A stretch of 64,000 nt of DNA from Pannonibacter sp. XCT-53. Lineage in GTDB: Bacteria > Pseudomonadota > Alphaproteobacteria > Rhizobiales > Stappiaceae. Of the stretch, positions 27,617-38,167 are shown in pieces (positions within the stretch are counted from its first letter, which is position 1; each line of letters starts with the position of its first letter). A program made the translations under genes and the position numbers. Location of the stretch: assembly GCF_009915765.1 (NCBI RefSeq), contig NZ_JAABLQ010000001.1:2914001-2978000 (forward strand). The letters are read 5' to 3'. The notes below the pieces were generated by a model, which worked only from the letters and a program-made list of their open reading frames with translations, was not told the origin of the DNA and did not search any database.

Positions 27617-28528
27617 TCAGCCGCGGCGGACGGAGAGCGTGGCGGCAAGGCGGGCGATGTCGGCGGCATCCGGGGCGCTCGACTGGGCACCGGTGGCTGT
27701 GCAGGCGAGACTGCCGGCGGCAACGCCTTCGGCCAGCGCCTGACCGAGATCGGCCCCGCGGTCCAGGGCTGTGGCGAGGGCTCCGCAGAAGGCATCGCCG
27801 GCCCCGGTCGTGTCGACGACGGCAACCTGCGGCGGCGCGACCCTGTAAAGAGTGGTGCCGTCATGGGCCAGGACACCGTCGCTGCCCAGGGTCACCACCG
27901 CGATGCGCCCGGTGGCGGCCATCGCGGCCGCATAGGCTGCCGCCACCTGCGGCAGGCCGAGCGCGGCGGCAACATCGGCCGCCTCGCTCTCGTTGGAGAT
28001 GACCACATCGGCGCGGGCGGCGAGCCGGGCAACGGCCGGGTCGGTGGCCGGCGCCGTGTTGAAGATCACCCGGGCCCCGGCCGCCTCGGCAAGGTCGATC
28101 GCCCGCGCGGCCTCGGCCAGCGGGATCTCGGCCTGCATCAGCAGGGTCTCGCCCGCAGCCAGCTGTCCCGACAGCCAGTTGGCCGAGACGCGGGCATTGA
28201 CGCCGCTGCCGACGATGATGAGGTTCTCGCCGGCGGCCTCGACACCGATCATGGCGATGCCGGTGGAGCCCTCGAGCCGGCGCAGGGCCGAAAGATCAAC
28301 GCCGGCGGCTGCCAGATTGGCGAGCGCCGGCGTGGCGAAGGCGTCGGTGCCGACAGCCCCGACCATGCGCACCGCAGCCCCGGCCCGGCGCGCGGCAAGC
28401 GCCTGGTTGGCCCCCTTGCCACCGGCAAAGGTCTGGCAGTCCGGCCCGGCCGAGGTCTCGCCCGGAAGGGGCAGGCGCTTCACCATCACGACGAGATCAA
28501 GGTTGATCGAACCGAAGACGACGATCAT
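27617..28528 (-). CDS. rbsK: Ribokinase (PfkB family)
   Basis: This enzyme phosphorylates ribose to ribose-5-phosphate. The 303-residue protein has the PfkB signature FAGGKGANQALAARRAG near the N-terminus and the C-terminal VVDTTGAGDAFCGAL with the catalytic Asp. FGSINLDLV at the start is typical of ribokinases. It is 32 bp downstream of upp, and upp follows the URC4-like gene, so it probably belongs to a pyrimidine salvage/catabolism transcript. There it could feed ribose back toward PRPP. A deoxyribokinase or related activity cannot be excluded. Confidence 0.88.
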   Translation of the reverse strand: MIVVFGSINLDLVVMVKRLPLPGETSAGPDCQTFAGGKGANQALAARRAGAAVRMVGAVGTDAFATPALANLAAAGVDLSALRRLEGSTGIAMIGVEAAGENLIIVGSGVNARVSANWLSGQLAAGETLLMQAEIPLAEAARAIDLAEAAGARVIFNTAPATDPAVARLAARADVVISNESEAADVAAALGLPQVAAAYAAAMAATGRIAVVTLGSDGVLAHDGTTLYRVAPPQVAVVDTTGAGDAFCGALATALDRGADLGQALAEGVAAGSLACTATGAQSSAPDAADIARLAATLSVRRG

Positions 28529-28560
28529 CGCAGGCCCTTTCCGGCGGCGGAGAGCGGAGG

Positions 28561-29190
28561 TTACTTGGTGCCGTACATGCGGTCGCCGGCATCGCCCAGA
28601 CCGGGGACGATGTAGCCGTGGTCGTTCAGGCGGTCATCGATCGAGGCGGTGTAGACGGGCACGTCCGGATGGGCGGCGGTGAACTTGGCAACGCCTTCGG
28701 GAGCGGCCAGCAGGCAGAGGAAACGGATGTTGTTGGCTCCGCGCCCCTTGAGCTTTTCCACGGCCGCGATGGCCGAGTTTGCCGTCGCCAGCATCGGGTC
28801 GACCACGATCACGAGGCGCTCGCCGAGATCCTCGGGCGCCTTGAAGTAATACTCGACCGGGGTCAGGGTCTGCGGATCGCGGTAAAGGCCGATATGGGCG
28901 ACGCGGGCGGACGGAACCAGATCCAGCATGCCTTCCAGAAGGCCGTTGCCGGCCCGCAGGATCGAGGCGAAGACGAGCTTCTTGCCGGCCAGCGTCGGCG
29001 CCTGCATCTCGCACAGCGGCGTCTCGATGGTGATGTTGGTCAGCGGCAGGTCGCGGGTGACCTCATAGCACAGCAGCGTCGAGATCTCGCGCAGCAGCCG
29101 GCGGAAGCCCTGGGTGGAGGTGGCCTTGTTGCGCATGATCGTCAGCTTGTGCTGGACCAGCGGGTGATCGACGACAATCGCTCCGGACAT
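28561..29190 (-). CDS. upp: Uracil phosphoribosyltransferase
   Basis: This enzyme makes UMP from uracil and PRPP. The 209-residue protein has the UPRT features [17 protein letters not shown], the PRPP loop [12 protein letters not shown] and the uracil-binding [20 protein letters not shown]. The ATG at 29188-29190 has AAGGAG upstream; the longer frame lacks family sequence. It lies 114 bp after the URC4-like gene. In the URC uracil-degradation route a UPRT is also a pathway member, so this copy may serve salvage, catabolism or both. Confidence 0.95.
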   Translation of the reverse strand: MSGAIVVDHPLVQHKLTIMRNKATSTQGFRRLLREISTLLCYEVTRDLPLTNITIETPLCEMQAPTLAGKKLVFASILRAGNGLLEGMLDLVPSARVAHIGLYRDPQTLTPVEYYFKAPEDLGERLVIVVDPMLATANSAIAAVEKLKGRGANNIRFLCLLAAPEGVAKFTAAHPDVPVYTASIDDRLNDHGYIVPGLGDAGDRMYGTK

Positions 29191-29304
29191 GGTGGCCTTC
29201 TCCTTTTTGCCTTGTTCGCGCCTCACGGGCATACCCTTGTTCGAGCCTTCGGGTGGCCGTCCAGGGTCACCCTGCAATGTGCTCCCCTATGCCCCGGGGA
29301 CGCC

Positions 29305-30642
29305 TCAAAATACAGTCCCCTCGCGCAGGATTGCGAGCGCGGGCGCGCCGTCGGGCCGTTTTTCCCGCGCAATCTCGCGGCCCGCCGCCGCGGTTCCCCC
29401 CTCCAGGATGCACCCGATCGGCAGGGTGTCGGCCGTCGCTCCCATGTCCGCGCGCAGATGGGCGGCAAGACGGTCGAGGAGGGCAACGCTCAGGGCACGC
29501 CACTCAACCACCAGCTCGGCGTCGGGCGCGTGGGGACCGGCCGCAGCCGCAGGATCGCGCAGCGCCAGCACGCCGCCATCCAGGAACAGCCCGGCGGTGT
29601 CGGCATCGGCGAGACCGGTCAGGCCGTCCAGATCGCAGACCTCGAGGCCGGCCCAGGCCAAGGGCTCGACCAGCGACCAGGCGATCGCCTGCAGGCGCAT
29701 GTGCAGCGGCACCAGCCCGGTTGTCGCATCCCCCGTGACGAGACGCGGATGCCGCCCGGTATCACCAAGCCCAAGGCCGTCCAGCGTGAGGGAACCGGGC
29801 AGAACCGGGGCAAGACCGTCCTGGAGCAGGTCAAGCAGGCGGGATGCCGGCAGGGGGCCCTGCGTTGCCTCGTCGAGCAGGAGGTCAAAGAGGCCGCCGG
29901 GGCGCGGCTCGTCGGCGCTGGCAAAGAGATCCGGACGCAGGCCGGTGGCCTCGCCAAGACGGGTGAGCAGGGCGGCGCGGGCGGCCAGTCCGTCGAGGGG
30001 GTTGGCTGCCCCGGCCTGGAAGCCCTCCGCCAGCTCGGCCAGATCGAGGCGCATCAGCGCGTGGGCATCCGCCCGGAGCGGATCGGCCGGGGCTGCGGAA
30101 AAGAAGCCGCCGGCCAGCATGGCCAGCGTGGCCACCGCCAGCCCTTCGGCGCGGGCCAGCGGCAGGCCGGTGACCTCCTCGCGGTAGATCCAGTCCGGTC
30201 CGGGCTCAGCGCCGGTCAGTCCTGCCAGGATGGCAAGATCGAACGCGGTGCGGCCCATCTCGCGCACATCCGCGAAGCCGCGTGCGCCGGCCAGCATGTC
30301 CCAGCGATCGACGCCGCCCGCCTCGAACAGGCGCCAGCAGGATCGCAGCGGCACGGCGAAATCAGGGTAGCGACGGCGGGTGACCTCGATCACACGGGCG
30401 GCCACGGCGGGCAGACGGTCCAGGTCGACGGTGAAATGCGGCAGCTCGCCGTCAAGACCAAGTGCAAGCAGGCGGTTGCAGCGCTCGCGGACGGCACCGG
30501 ACGACAGAAGCGCCAGGGCGCGGGAGCTTTCCGGGGAAGCGACGGAATCAAGACTTGGCAAGGCAGCATCCGATGCTGGCAGCGGGCCGGTGCTGCGCAG
30601 GCAGGACACCGGGGCACGGGGCGGAAACAGGGCGTGGTGCAA
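29305..30642 (-). CDS. DUF1688 / URC4 (urg3) family protein, uracil catabolism
   Basis: I recognise the URC4/urg3 (DUF1688) family by GAVRERCNRLLALG, PHFTVDLDRLPAVA, VEPLAWAGLEVCDLDGLTGL, VEWRALSVALLDRLA and the C-terminal GCILEGGTAAAGREIA. URC4 is needed for a reductive-independent uracil degradation route known in yeasts and bacteria; its chemistry is not settled to my knowledge. The frame is 445 residues from a TTG at 30640-30642. The family usually begins near residue 40 here, so the true start may be a GTG at 30607-30609 or a later TTG. It is followed by upp and rbsK. URC1, the usual partner, is not in the window. Confidence 0.82.
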   Translation of the reverse strand: MHHALFPPRAPVSCLRSTGPLPASDAALPSLDSVASPESSRALALLSSGAVRERCNRLLALGLDGELPHFTVDLDRLPAVAARVIEVTRRRYPDFAVPLRSCWRLFEAGGVDRWDMLAGARGFADVREMGRTAFDLAILAGLTGAEPGPDWIYREEVTGLPLARAEGLAVATLAMLAGGFFSAAPADPLRADAHALMRLDLAELAEGFQAGAANPLDGLAARAALLTRLGEATGLRPDLFASADEPRPGGLFDLLLDEATQGPLPASRLLDLLQDGLAPVLPGSLTLDGLGLGDTGRHPRLVTGDATTGLVPLHMRLQAIAWSLVEPLAWAGLEVCDLDGLTGLADADTAGLFLDGGVLALRDPAAAAGPHAPDAELVVEWRALSVALLDRLAAHLRADMGATADTLPIGCILEGGTAAAGREIAREKRPDGAPALAILREGTVF

Positions 30643-30839
30643 AACTCTGTCGGAAGTCGGCGACGAAGGGAAGCGCTGCCCCGGGGCAAGCCTGACAGAG
30701 CGGTTGAAAAATCCGTCAAGGGTCTGTGCTGCCTTGTCGCAGCCACAGTCCTTGGGGCAGCATCGACGCCTGCAGGGGCCTGCTTCGCCCGCGCCTCGCC
30801 CACCCTCTCCGCCCGCCTCCCGCCAGCCGGATCGCCCCG

Positions 30840-32084
30840 ATGTCTACCGTCCTCTCGATCGCCTCGCTTCTTCTCGGTTCCGCGCTGCTCCTGATGGCCG
30901 GGGGGCTGCATGGCCTGCTGCTGCCGATCCGGGGCCTGGCGGAGGGCTTCTCCGACACGGCGCTCGGCATGCTCGGCGCCGGGTGGGCCGTGGGCTACGT
31001 GGCCGGCTGCATGCTGGTCCCGGTGATCGTGAAGCGCGTCGGCCATATCCGCACCTTCGGCGTGCTGGCCTCGGTGGCAGCAATCACCATGTTGCTGAAC
31101 CTGCTGTTCATGACCCCGACCGTGTGGGTGCCGCTCCGGGCGGTCACGGGCTTCTGCTTCGCGGGGGCGGCGATGATCGTCGAGAGCTGGCTCAACGAGC
31201 GGGCGTCGAACCAGACCCGCGGCCGGATCTTCGGCATCTACACGATGATCAACCTCGGGGCGACGACCATCGGGCAGATGCTGCTGACCCTGGGCGATGC
31301 GACGGGTTTCGTCTTCTTCGTCGTCGGCTCGATCATCTATTCGCTGTCGCTGCTGCCGACGGCGCTGTCGACGGCCGCCACGCCGACCCCGCTGACCCAG
31401 GCCAGACTCGATCTAGGCGCGCTGTGGCGCAACTCGCCGGTCGCCGTGGTCGCGGTGCTGCTGATCGGCATCTCCAACGGCGCCTTCGGCACGCTGGGTG
31501 CCGTCTATGGCCGCAAGATCGGCCTGTCGATCAGCGACATTGCGGTGATGATGTCGCTGGCGCTGCTGATCGGGGCGATCATCCAGATCCCGGTCGGGCT
31601 GTTGTCAGACAAGGTCGACCGGCGCGCGGTGCTCGTCGGCATGGGCATCCTTGCCACCGTCACCGGCCTGGCGCTGTCGGTGGCCGACAGCATGGGACCG
31701 GTGGCCGTCATCGTGCTGGTCTCGGCCTTCGGCGGAATGATCTACTCGATGTATCCCGTCATCCTGGCGCATGCGAGCGACCACGCCGCGCCTGGCGACT
31801 TTCTCAAGACATCGGGCGGATTGCTGCTGATCTTCGGTGCCGGAACCATGGTGGGCCCCGTGGCGGCGGCGGCGCTGATGAGCGCCTCGACCCCGGGCGC
31901 GCTGTTCCATGTGACTGCGGCCGCGCATCTCGCCATGGTGCTGTTCACCGCCTGGCGCATGACGCGCCGGCCGGCCGTGCGGGTGGAAGAGAAGTCCGAC
32001 TTCGTACCGGTCATCGCCACGGCGCGGTTCTCGACGCCGGAATCGGCCGTGCTTGATCCGCGTGCGGACGAGCGGGGGATCTGA
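30840..32084 (+). CDS. MFS transporter (YcaD-like)
   Basis: This is an inner-membrane major facilitator with 414 residues and twelve predicted TM segments. The loop LLSDKVDRRAVLVGMG after the central segments and the early GWAVGYVAGCMLVP region resemble the YcaD-like subfamily. The tail after about residue 375 is cytoplasmic and hydrophilic. The ATG at 30840 starts directly at the first TM segment. It is divergent from the URC4-like gene, which may hint at uracil or a related metabolite, but the substrate is not known. Confidence 0.85.
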   Translation: MSTVLSIASLLLGSALLLMAGGLHGLLLPIRGLAEGFSDTALGMLGAGWAVGYVAGCMLVPVIVKRVGHIRTFGVLASVAAITMLLNLLFMTPTVWVPLRAVTGFCFAGAAMIVESWLNERASNQTRGRIFGIYTMINLGATTIGQMLLTLGDATGFVFFVVGSIIYSLSLLPTALSTAATPTPLTQARLDLGALWRNSPVAVVAVLLIGISNGAFGTLGAVYGRKIGLSISDIAVMMSLALLIGAIIQIPVGLLSDKVDRRAVLVGMGILATVTGLALSVADSMGPVAVIVLVSAFGGMIYSMYPVILAHASDHAAPGDFLKTSGGLLLIFGAGTMVGPVAAAALMSASTPGALFHVTAAAHLAMVLFTAWRMTRRPAVRVEEKSDFVPVIATARFSTPESAVLDPRADERGI

Positions 32085-32087
32085 GCC

Positions 32088-33080
32088 TCAGGCGCGGGCG
32101 CTGTCGAGGCGGGCGAGCAGGCGCTCCTTGGTGCCACGATCGCAGAAAGCGGCCTCGATGGCCGTGCGCGTGACGGCACGCTGGTCCTCGTCCGTCCAGC
32201 CGAAGGTCCTGGACACCTGGGCATATTCCCGCCCCAGCGTGGTGTGGAAGAACGGCGGATCATCGGAATTGAGCGTGACGCGCACGCCGGCGCGACGCAG
32301 CAGATTGACCGGATGGAAGCGAAGCACCGGGTAGACGCCGAGCGCGACGTTGGACCCCGGACAGACTTCAAGCACGATGCGTTCCTCGGCCAGACGCTCC
32401 ACCAGCGCCTTGTTCTCGATCGCGCGCACGCCGTGCCCGATGCGCCGGACACGCAGGAAATCGAGCGCCGCCATGATGCTTTCCGGACCGCCGATTTCGC
32501 CCGCGTGCGCCGTCAGCCCGAGACCTGCCTCGCCCGCCATGCGGAAGGCCTTGGCGAAATTGGCCGGATGGCCTTCCCGCTCGTCGCCGGCCAGACCGAA
32601 GCCGGTGACCAGCGGATGCGGATTGGCGATCACCTCGCGGGCCACGCGCTCGACGGCGGCTGTGCCGAAATGGCGGACGCCGATGGCGATCATGCGCCCC
32701 TCGATGCCGGTCTCGGCCTTCGCCCGCTCGATGCCGGCCGCAAGTCCCTCGACATAGGCCTTGTAGGACAGCCCGGCAGCGGTGGCATGGTCGGGCGAGA
32801 TGAAGATCTCGCCGTAGATCGCCCCTTCCGCCGCCAGCATGCGGAAATAGGTCTCCGACAGCTGCGCGTAATCGCCCGGCCGGCGGAAGACGGAACTGGC
32901 CAGATCATAGGCGGCGAGGAAGGTGGTGAAGTCGGACCAGACATACTGGCCGCGCGCGTCGATGATCGCGGAGACGTCGATCCCTTCCCGCTTTGCGATC
33001 TTCTGCACGAGCGCCGGCATCGCCGCGCCCTCGATGTGGCAATGCAGTTCCGCCTTGGGGACGTTCACCTCACCGGCCAT
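32088..33080 (-). CDS. add: Adenosine deaminase
   Basis: This zinc enzyme deaminates adenosine and deoxyadenosine to inosines. The 330-residue protein has the metal motif AELHCHIEG, the substrate loop HFGTAAVERVAREV, LTAHAGEIGGPESI with the catalytic Glu, GHGVRAIENKAL and the metal Asp motif LNSDDPPFF. I used the ATG at 33078-33080 rather than an in-frame TTG upstream. It is the last gene of the nucleoside operon, 135 bp after deoB, and feeds inosine to the purine nucleoside phosphorylase. Adenine deaminase activity is a known alternative in this family. Confidence 0.92.
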   Translation of the reverse strand: MAGEVNVPKAELHCHIEGAAMPALVQKIAKREGIDVSAIIDARGQYVWSDFTTFLAAYDLASSVFRRPGDYAQLSETYFRMLAAEGAIYGEIFISPDHATAAGLSYKAYVEGLAAGIERAKAETGIEGRMIAIGVRHFGTAAVERVAREVIANPHPLVTGFGLAGDEREGHPANFAKAFRMAGEAGLGLTAHAGEIGGPESIMAALDFLRVRRIGHGVRAIENKALVERLAEERIVLEVCPGSNVALGVYPVLRFHPVNLLRRAGVRVTLNSDDPPFFHTTLGREYAQVSRTFGWTDEDQRAVTRTAIEAAFCDRGTKERLLARLDSARA

Positions 33081-33215
33081 GCCCTGCCTCAACCCCGCGC
33101 TGTGGAGGAAAACCCCGACTCAGGGCGGCAGCCGCACCGGATGCCGCGCCTCGTTCATCTGCCCTCGCCCGCGATCCGTCAAGGGCGGGCGCGCGGAGCG
33201 GTGACGGTGGACCGG

Positions 33216-34442
33216 TCAGGCCCGCAGGAAGCTGACCCCGTTTGGCCCGACGGCGATGCCGAGATGGTCCGCCACGGTCTCGCCGATATCCGCATAGGTC
33301 TTGCGGCCGCCGATGGCATGGCCGGCAACGCCCGGCCGCCAGCAGAGCACGGGCACGTGCTCGCGGGTGTGGTCGGTGCCACGCCAGGTCGGGTCGCAGC
33401 CGTGGTCGGCGGTGAGGATCAGGAGATCGCCCGGCAGCATCTTCGCCATGATCTCCGGCAGGCGGGCATCAAAATGCTCGAGCGCGGCCGCATAGCCCGG
33501 CACGTCGCGGCGGTGGCCATAAAGGGAATCGAAGTCGATCAGGTTGGTGAAGACCAGATCGCCGTCCTTCGCCTCGTCCATCGCCACCAGCGTCTTGTCG
33601 ACGAGCTGGTCGTTGCCGGCGCCCTTCAGCACCCTGGCCACGCCCTGATGGGCGAAGATGTCTGAGATCTTGCCGACGCCGATCACCGTGCGCCCGGCCG
33701 CCGTCAGACGGTCGAGAAGGGTCGGCTCGGGCGGCAGCACCGAATAGTCGCGCCGGTTGGCCGTGCGCTCGAACGTCGCCGAGGTCTCGCCCAGGAACGG
33801 CCGGGCGATGACGCGGCCGATGTTGTACGGGTCGATCAGCCGGCGGGTGATCTCGCAGACCTGGTACAGGCGCTCAAGACCGAAATGCGTCTCGTGGGCG
33901 GCGATCTGCACCACGGAATCCGCCGAGGTGTAGAAGATCGGCTTGCCCGTGCGGATGTGCTCCTCGCCAAGCTCGGCGATGATCTCGGTGCCGGAGGCAT
34001 GCTTGTCGCCGATGATGCCCGGCAGGCCGGCCTCGGCGACGATCCGGGCAATCACGTCGGCCGGGAAGGTCGGGATGGTCTCGGGGAAATAGCCCCAGTC
34101 GAAGCGCACGGGCACGCCGGCAATCTCCCAGTGACCGGACGGGGTGTCCTTGCCGTTGGAGACTTCCGCCGCATAGCCCCACAGGGCCTCCGGGATCACG
34201 TCCGTCGTGAGGCCGGGAACCGGCTGGCCCGTCGACAGCCTTGCTGCTGCGCCGAGGCCGAGACGCGACATGTTGGGCAGGGTCAGCGGTCCGGAGCGCA
34301 CGCCTGCCTTGTCCCCTTCTCCGGCAGCGCAGCGGGCCGCAATGTGACCCAGCGTGTCGGAGCCTGCATCGCCAAAACGGTCGGCATCTTCTGCGCCGCC
34401 GATGCCGAAACTATCGAGCACAACGAGTATGGCGCGGGGCAT
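33216..34442 (-). CDS. deoB: Phosphopentomutase
   Basis: This enzyme converts (deoxy)ribose-1-phosphate to the 5-phosphate, linking the nucleoside phosphorylases to DeoC. The 408-residue protein is of the alkaline phosphatase superfamily. The metal site shows VLDSFGIGG at the N-terminus, [33 protein letters not shown] near residue 340, and the phosphate-accepting Thr in the [10 protein letters not shown] segment. It is separated from deoA by 384 bp of repeats, the largest gap in the operon. Confidence 0.95.
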   Translation of the reverse strand: MPRAILVVLDSFGIGGAEDADRFGDAGSDTLGHIAARCAAGEGDKAGVRSGPLTLPNMSRLGLGAAARLSTGQPVPGLTTDVIPEALWGYAAEVSNGKDTPSGHWEIAGVPVRFDWGYFPETIPTFPADVIARIVAEAGLPGIIGDKHASGTEIIAELGEEHIRTGKPIFYTSADSVVQIAAHETHFGLERLYQVCEITRRLIDPYNIGRVIARPFLGETSATFERTANRRDYSVLPPEPTLLDRLTAAGRTVIGVGKISDIFAHQGVARVLKGAGNDQLVDKTLVAMDEAKDGDLVFTNLIDFDSLYGHRRDVPGYAAALEHFDARLPEIMAKMLPGDLLILTADHGCDPTWRGTDHTREHVPVLCWRPGVAGHAIGGRKTYADIGETVADHLGIAVGPNGVSFLRA

Positions 34443-34826
34443 TTCCTTAGTCCTTTCATCGTGAGGCGTTGGCCTCGGACGGTCTGGCGTCCTTGCGCTG
34501 CTGCTTGCACAGTTCCCCCCACCCCTAACCCCTCCCCACGAGGGGGAGGGGGACTTCCGGTGCGAGGGTTGATTGCAAAGCCACTCACCGCAGCCTGTTC
34601 CCCTCCCCCTCGTCGGGAGGGGTTAGGCGTTGGGGGGAGACCCCGGCACAGCGCCGACAGCGCAATCGCACTTTCAATTTGCATTGCGCCTACGGCGCAA
34701 TGGCATCTCCGCGTTGCATTGCGCCTACGGCGCAATGGCATCTCTGTTTGCATTGCGCCTATGGCGCAATGGCAGCTCTGTTTGCATTGCGCCTATGGCG
34801 CAATGGCAGCTCTGTTTGCATTGCGC
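34443..34826 (-). other. Repeat-filled gap between deoA and deoB
   Basis: This 384-bp stretch has no gene. From deoA outward it holds a tandem palindrome array (34647-34839) and then a large imperfect inverted repeat (34513-34639). About 70 bp of plain sequence leads to deoB. Both repeats would fold in the deoA-deoB mRNA. Apparent plus-strand ORFs here only read through the repeats. Confidence 0.85.
34513..34639. repeat. Inverted pair of G/C-block repeat elements
   Basis: A 41-bp G/C-block sequence at 34513-34553 (core CCCCTAACCCCTCCCCACGA) recurs as a close inverted copy at 34598-34639, with about 44 bp between. Each half is also partly self-complementary (CCCCTCCCC against GGGGAGGGG). Elements of this look are common interspersed repeats in Rhizobiales genomes. 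Transcribed, it would give a long hairpin in the deo mRNA. Confidence 0.75.

Positions 34827-34839
<13 letters not shown>
34647..34839 (-). repeat. Tandem palindrome array at the deoA stop codon (5-6 units)
   Basis: Perfect palindromes with arms CATTGCGCC and GGCGCAATG around a TAY loop lie at 34682, 34717, 34751, 34785 and 34819 (21 bp each; periods 35, 34, 34, 34). A decayed sixth copy lies at 34647-34670. The copy at 34819-34839 contains the last codons and TAG of deoA. Spacers nearest the gene are identical (GCAGCTCTGTTTG); distal ones have drifted. Confidence 0.9.
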
Positions 34840-36143
<1,304 letters not shown>

Positions 36144-36144
36144 G

Positions 36145-36927
36145 TCAGTATCCTTCGCGTGCGGAACCTGTTCCGCCCTTGATCACGTCGAGAAGCGCAT
36201 CGAGCAGGCCGCTGGCGCCGAAGCGGAAGGTCGCGGCCGTGGCCCAGTCGGGCCCTAGGATGCGGTCGGCCAGCGCCAGATAGGCGGCGGCATCGTCCAG
36301 CGTGCGGATGCCGCCGGCGGGCTTGAAGCCGACCGGCCGGCCGTGATCGCGGCGGGTCTCCTCGATGACGGTGAGCATGATCTCCGCCGCCTCGAGCGTG
36401 GCATTGACCTTCACCTTGCCGGTGGAGGTCTTGATGAAATCGGCCCCGGCAGCAATCGCCACCTGCGAGGCCTGATGGATGAGCAGCGGATCGCCGATCT
36501 CGCCGGTCTCCAGGATCACCTTGAGCTGGGCGGGGGCCGGGATGGCCGCCTTGACGCGGATGATCTGCTCCTCGGCAAAGCCGCGGCGGCCGGCCACGAA
36601 GGCGCGGTAGGGCATGACGAGGTCGATCTCGTCGGCCCCATCGGCGATGGCCTGCTGCGTCTCGCGGACGACAGCGGCGGTGTCATCGCCGCCGGCGGGG
36701 AAGTTCACCACCGTGGCGACCTTCACGCCGGTGCCGGCGAGGCGCGCCTTGGAGCGGGCAACGAAGGCCGGGTAGACGCAGACGGCGGCGACCTGACCCT
36801 GCGGCGTCACGGCGCGGGCGCAAAGCGCGTCGATGTCGGCATCCGTGCAGCCGTCGTTGAGGTTGGTCAGGTCAACCAGCGCCAGGGCGCGGGCGGCCAG
36901 CGCGGCAGACGCGGACTGGTCAGCCAT
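36145..36927 (-). CDS. deoC: Deoxyribose-phosphate aldolase
   Basis: This enzyme cleaves deoxyribose-5-phosphate to acetaldehyde and glyceraldehyde-3-phosphate, the exit to glycolysis. The 260-residue TIM barrel has [15 protein letters not shown] at the start, [28 protein letters not shown], the Schiff-base lysine in [10 protein letters not shown], and [10 protein letters not shown]. Its start overlaps the end of the purine nucleoside phosphorylase gene by 8 bp, and deoA begins one base after it. Confidence 0.95.
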   Translation of the reverse strand: MADQSASAALAARALALVDLTNLNDGCTDADIDALCARAVTPQGQVAAVCVYPAFVARSKARLAGTGVKVATVVNFPAGGDDTAAVVRETQQAIADGADEIDLVMPYRAFVAGRRGFAEEQIIRVKAAIPAPAQLKVILETGEIGDPLLIHQASQVAIAAGADFIKTSTGKVKVNATLEAAEIMLTVIEETRRDHGRPVGFKPAGGIRTLDDAAAYLALADRILGPDWATAATFRFGASGLLDALLDVIKGGTGSAREGY

Positions 36928-37732
36928 GGGCGATCTCCTTCACGAAACCGCGCACCAGACGCTTCATGCGCTCCATGCCGAGCTTGGCGACGGACTTGGT
37001 CTCGTCATGCGACAGGCCATGGGCCTGCATGCCGGCGCCGAGATTGGTGATGATCGACATGGCAGCCACGCGCATCCCGAGGAAGCGCCCCAGGATCACC
37101 TCCGGCACGGTGGACATGCCGACCGCATCAGCGCCCAGCATGCGGGCCATGCGGATTTCGGCCGGCGTCTCGAAGGACGGGCCGGAGAACCACATGTAGA
37201 TGCCTTCGGCGAGGTGCTCGCCCTCGTGCTTGGCCGCGCGGTGCATGGCGGCCCGCAGTTCCAGGTCATAGGCGGTGGTCATGTCGAGGAAGCGCTTCTC
37301 GTCTTCCTCGCCAATGAGCGGATTGAGACCGGACCAGTTGATGTGATCGGTGATCAGCATCGGATGGCCGGGGGCGACCTCCTCGCGCAGGGAGCCGGCC
37401 GCGTTGGTGGCAAACAGGATCTCGCAGCCGAGCGCCTTCAGCGTCTCGACCGGAGTGCGCATGATCGAGGGGTTGCCGCTCTCGTAGTAATGCGCCCGCC
37501 CCGACAGGATGACGACCGGAACGCCGTGCATGGTGCCAGCCACCAGTTCGCTGCCATGCGAGGACACGGTGGAGACCGGGAAACCCGGCAGCTGCGAATA
37601 GGGAATGCGCACGGCGTCCTCCAGCTCCCCGGCGAGCTCGCCGAGGCCGGAGCCGAGGATCATGCCGATGCGATAGGTGCCCGGGCGGGCGGCGCGGACA
37701 ATCGCCGCGCAATCGTGACCAGAGCCGCTCAT
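36920..37732 (-). CDS. punA: Purine nucleoside phosphorylase (trimeric PNP-I type)
   Basis: This enzyme converts inosine and guanosine (and deoxy forms) to base and pentose-1-phosphate. The 270-residue protein has MILGSGLGELA, LSGRAHYYE, FATNAAGSL, TDHIN, the substrate loop GPSFETPAEIRMARMLGADA and SIITNLGAG. I chose the ATG at 37732 (MSGSGHDCA), preceded by GATGAG. An ATG three codons earlier and a TTG further upstream are alternatives. It lies between cdd (45 bp) and deoC (8-bp overlap). Confidence 0.92.
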   Translation of the reverse strand: MSGSGHDCAAIVRAARPGTYRIGMILGSGLGELAGELEDAVRIPYSQLPGFPVSTVSSHGSELVAGTMHGVPVVILSGRAHYYESGNPSIMRTPVETLKALGCEILFATNAAGSLREEVAPGHPMLITDHINWSGLNPLIGEEDEKRFLDMTTAYDLELRAAMHRAAKHEGEHLAEGIYMWFSGPSFETPAEIRMARMLGADAVGMSTVPEVILGRFLGMRVAAMSIITNLGAGMQAHGLSHDETKSVAKLGMERMKRLVRGFVKEIAHG

Positions 37733-37777
37733 GGGTCTCATCGTCCTTATGCTCAAGGGATCAGGCCGCCGGCCGCC

Positions 37778-38167
37778 TCAGTCGTGAAGCGCGAAGCCGG
37801 CCGGCAGAAGTTCGTCGATGGTGAAGGTGCGGCGGATGCCGTCGAGGTTGGCGATATGGACCTTGACCGAGCCGGCGCCGAATTCCTTCAGCTTCTGGCG
37901 GCAGCCGCCGCACGGGGTGCAGAGCGCCGCGTCGGCGACCACGACCACCTCGGCAATGCGCTGCTCGCCGGCGAGGACCATGGCGGAAATCGCCCCGGCC
38001 TCGGCGCAGACACCCTCCGGATAGGCCGCGTTCTCGACGTTGCAGCCGGGCACGATGCGGCCGCCTTCGGTCAGGAGCGCGGCACCGACCTTGAAGTTGG
38101 AATAGGGGGCGTAGGCGTTTTCGCGCGCGGCCCGGGCGGCGGCGAAGAGTTCATCAACGCGGCTCAT
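37778..38167 (-). CDS. cdd: Cytidine deaminase
   Basis: This is a tetrameric zinc enzyme turning (deoxy)cytidine into (deoxy)uridine. The 129-residue protein has the substrate segment APYSNFKVGAALL, NVENAAYPEGVCAEAGAI with zinc Cys and catalytic Glu, and the zinc pair in TPCGGCRQ. Its ATG overlaps the stop of the upstream permease by 4 bp, so transport and deamination are translationally coupled. The longer frame upstream is only the permease gene read in another frame. Confidence 0.95.
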   Translation of the reverse strand: MSRVDELFAAARAARENAYAPYSNFKVGAALLTEGGRIVPGCNVENAAYPEGVCAEAGAISAMVLAGEQRIAEVVVVADAALCTPCGGCRQKLKEFGAGSVKVHIANLDGIRRTFTIDELLPAGFALHD

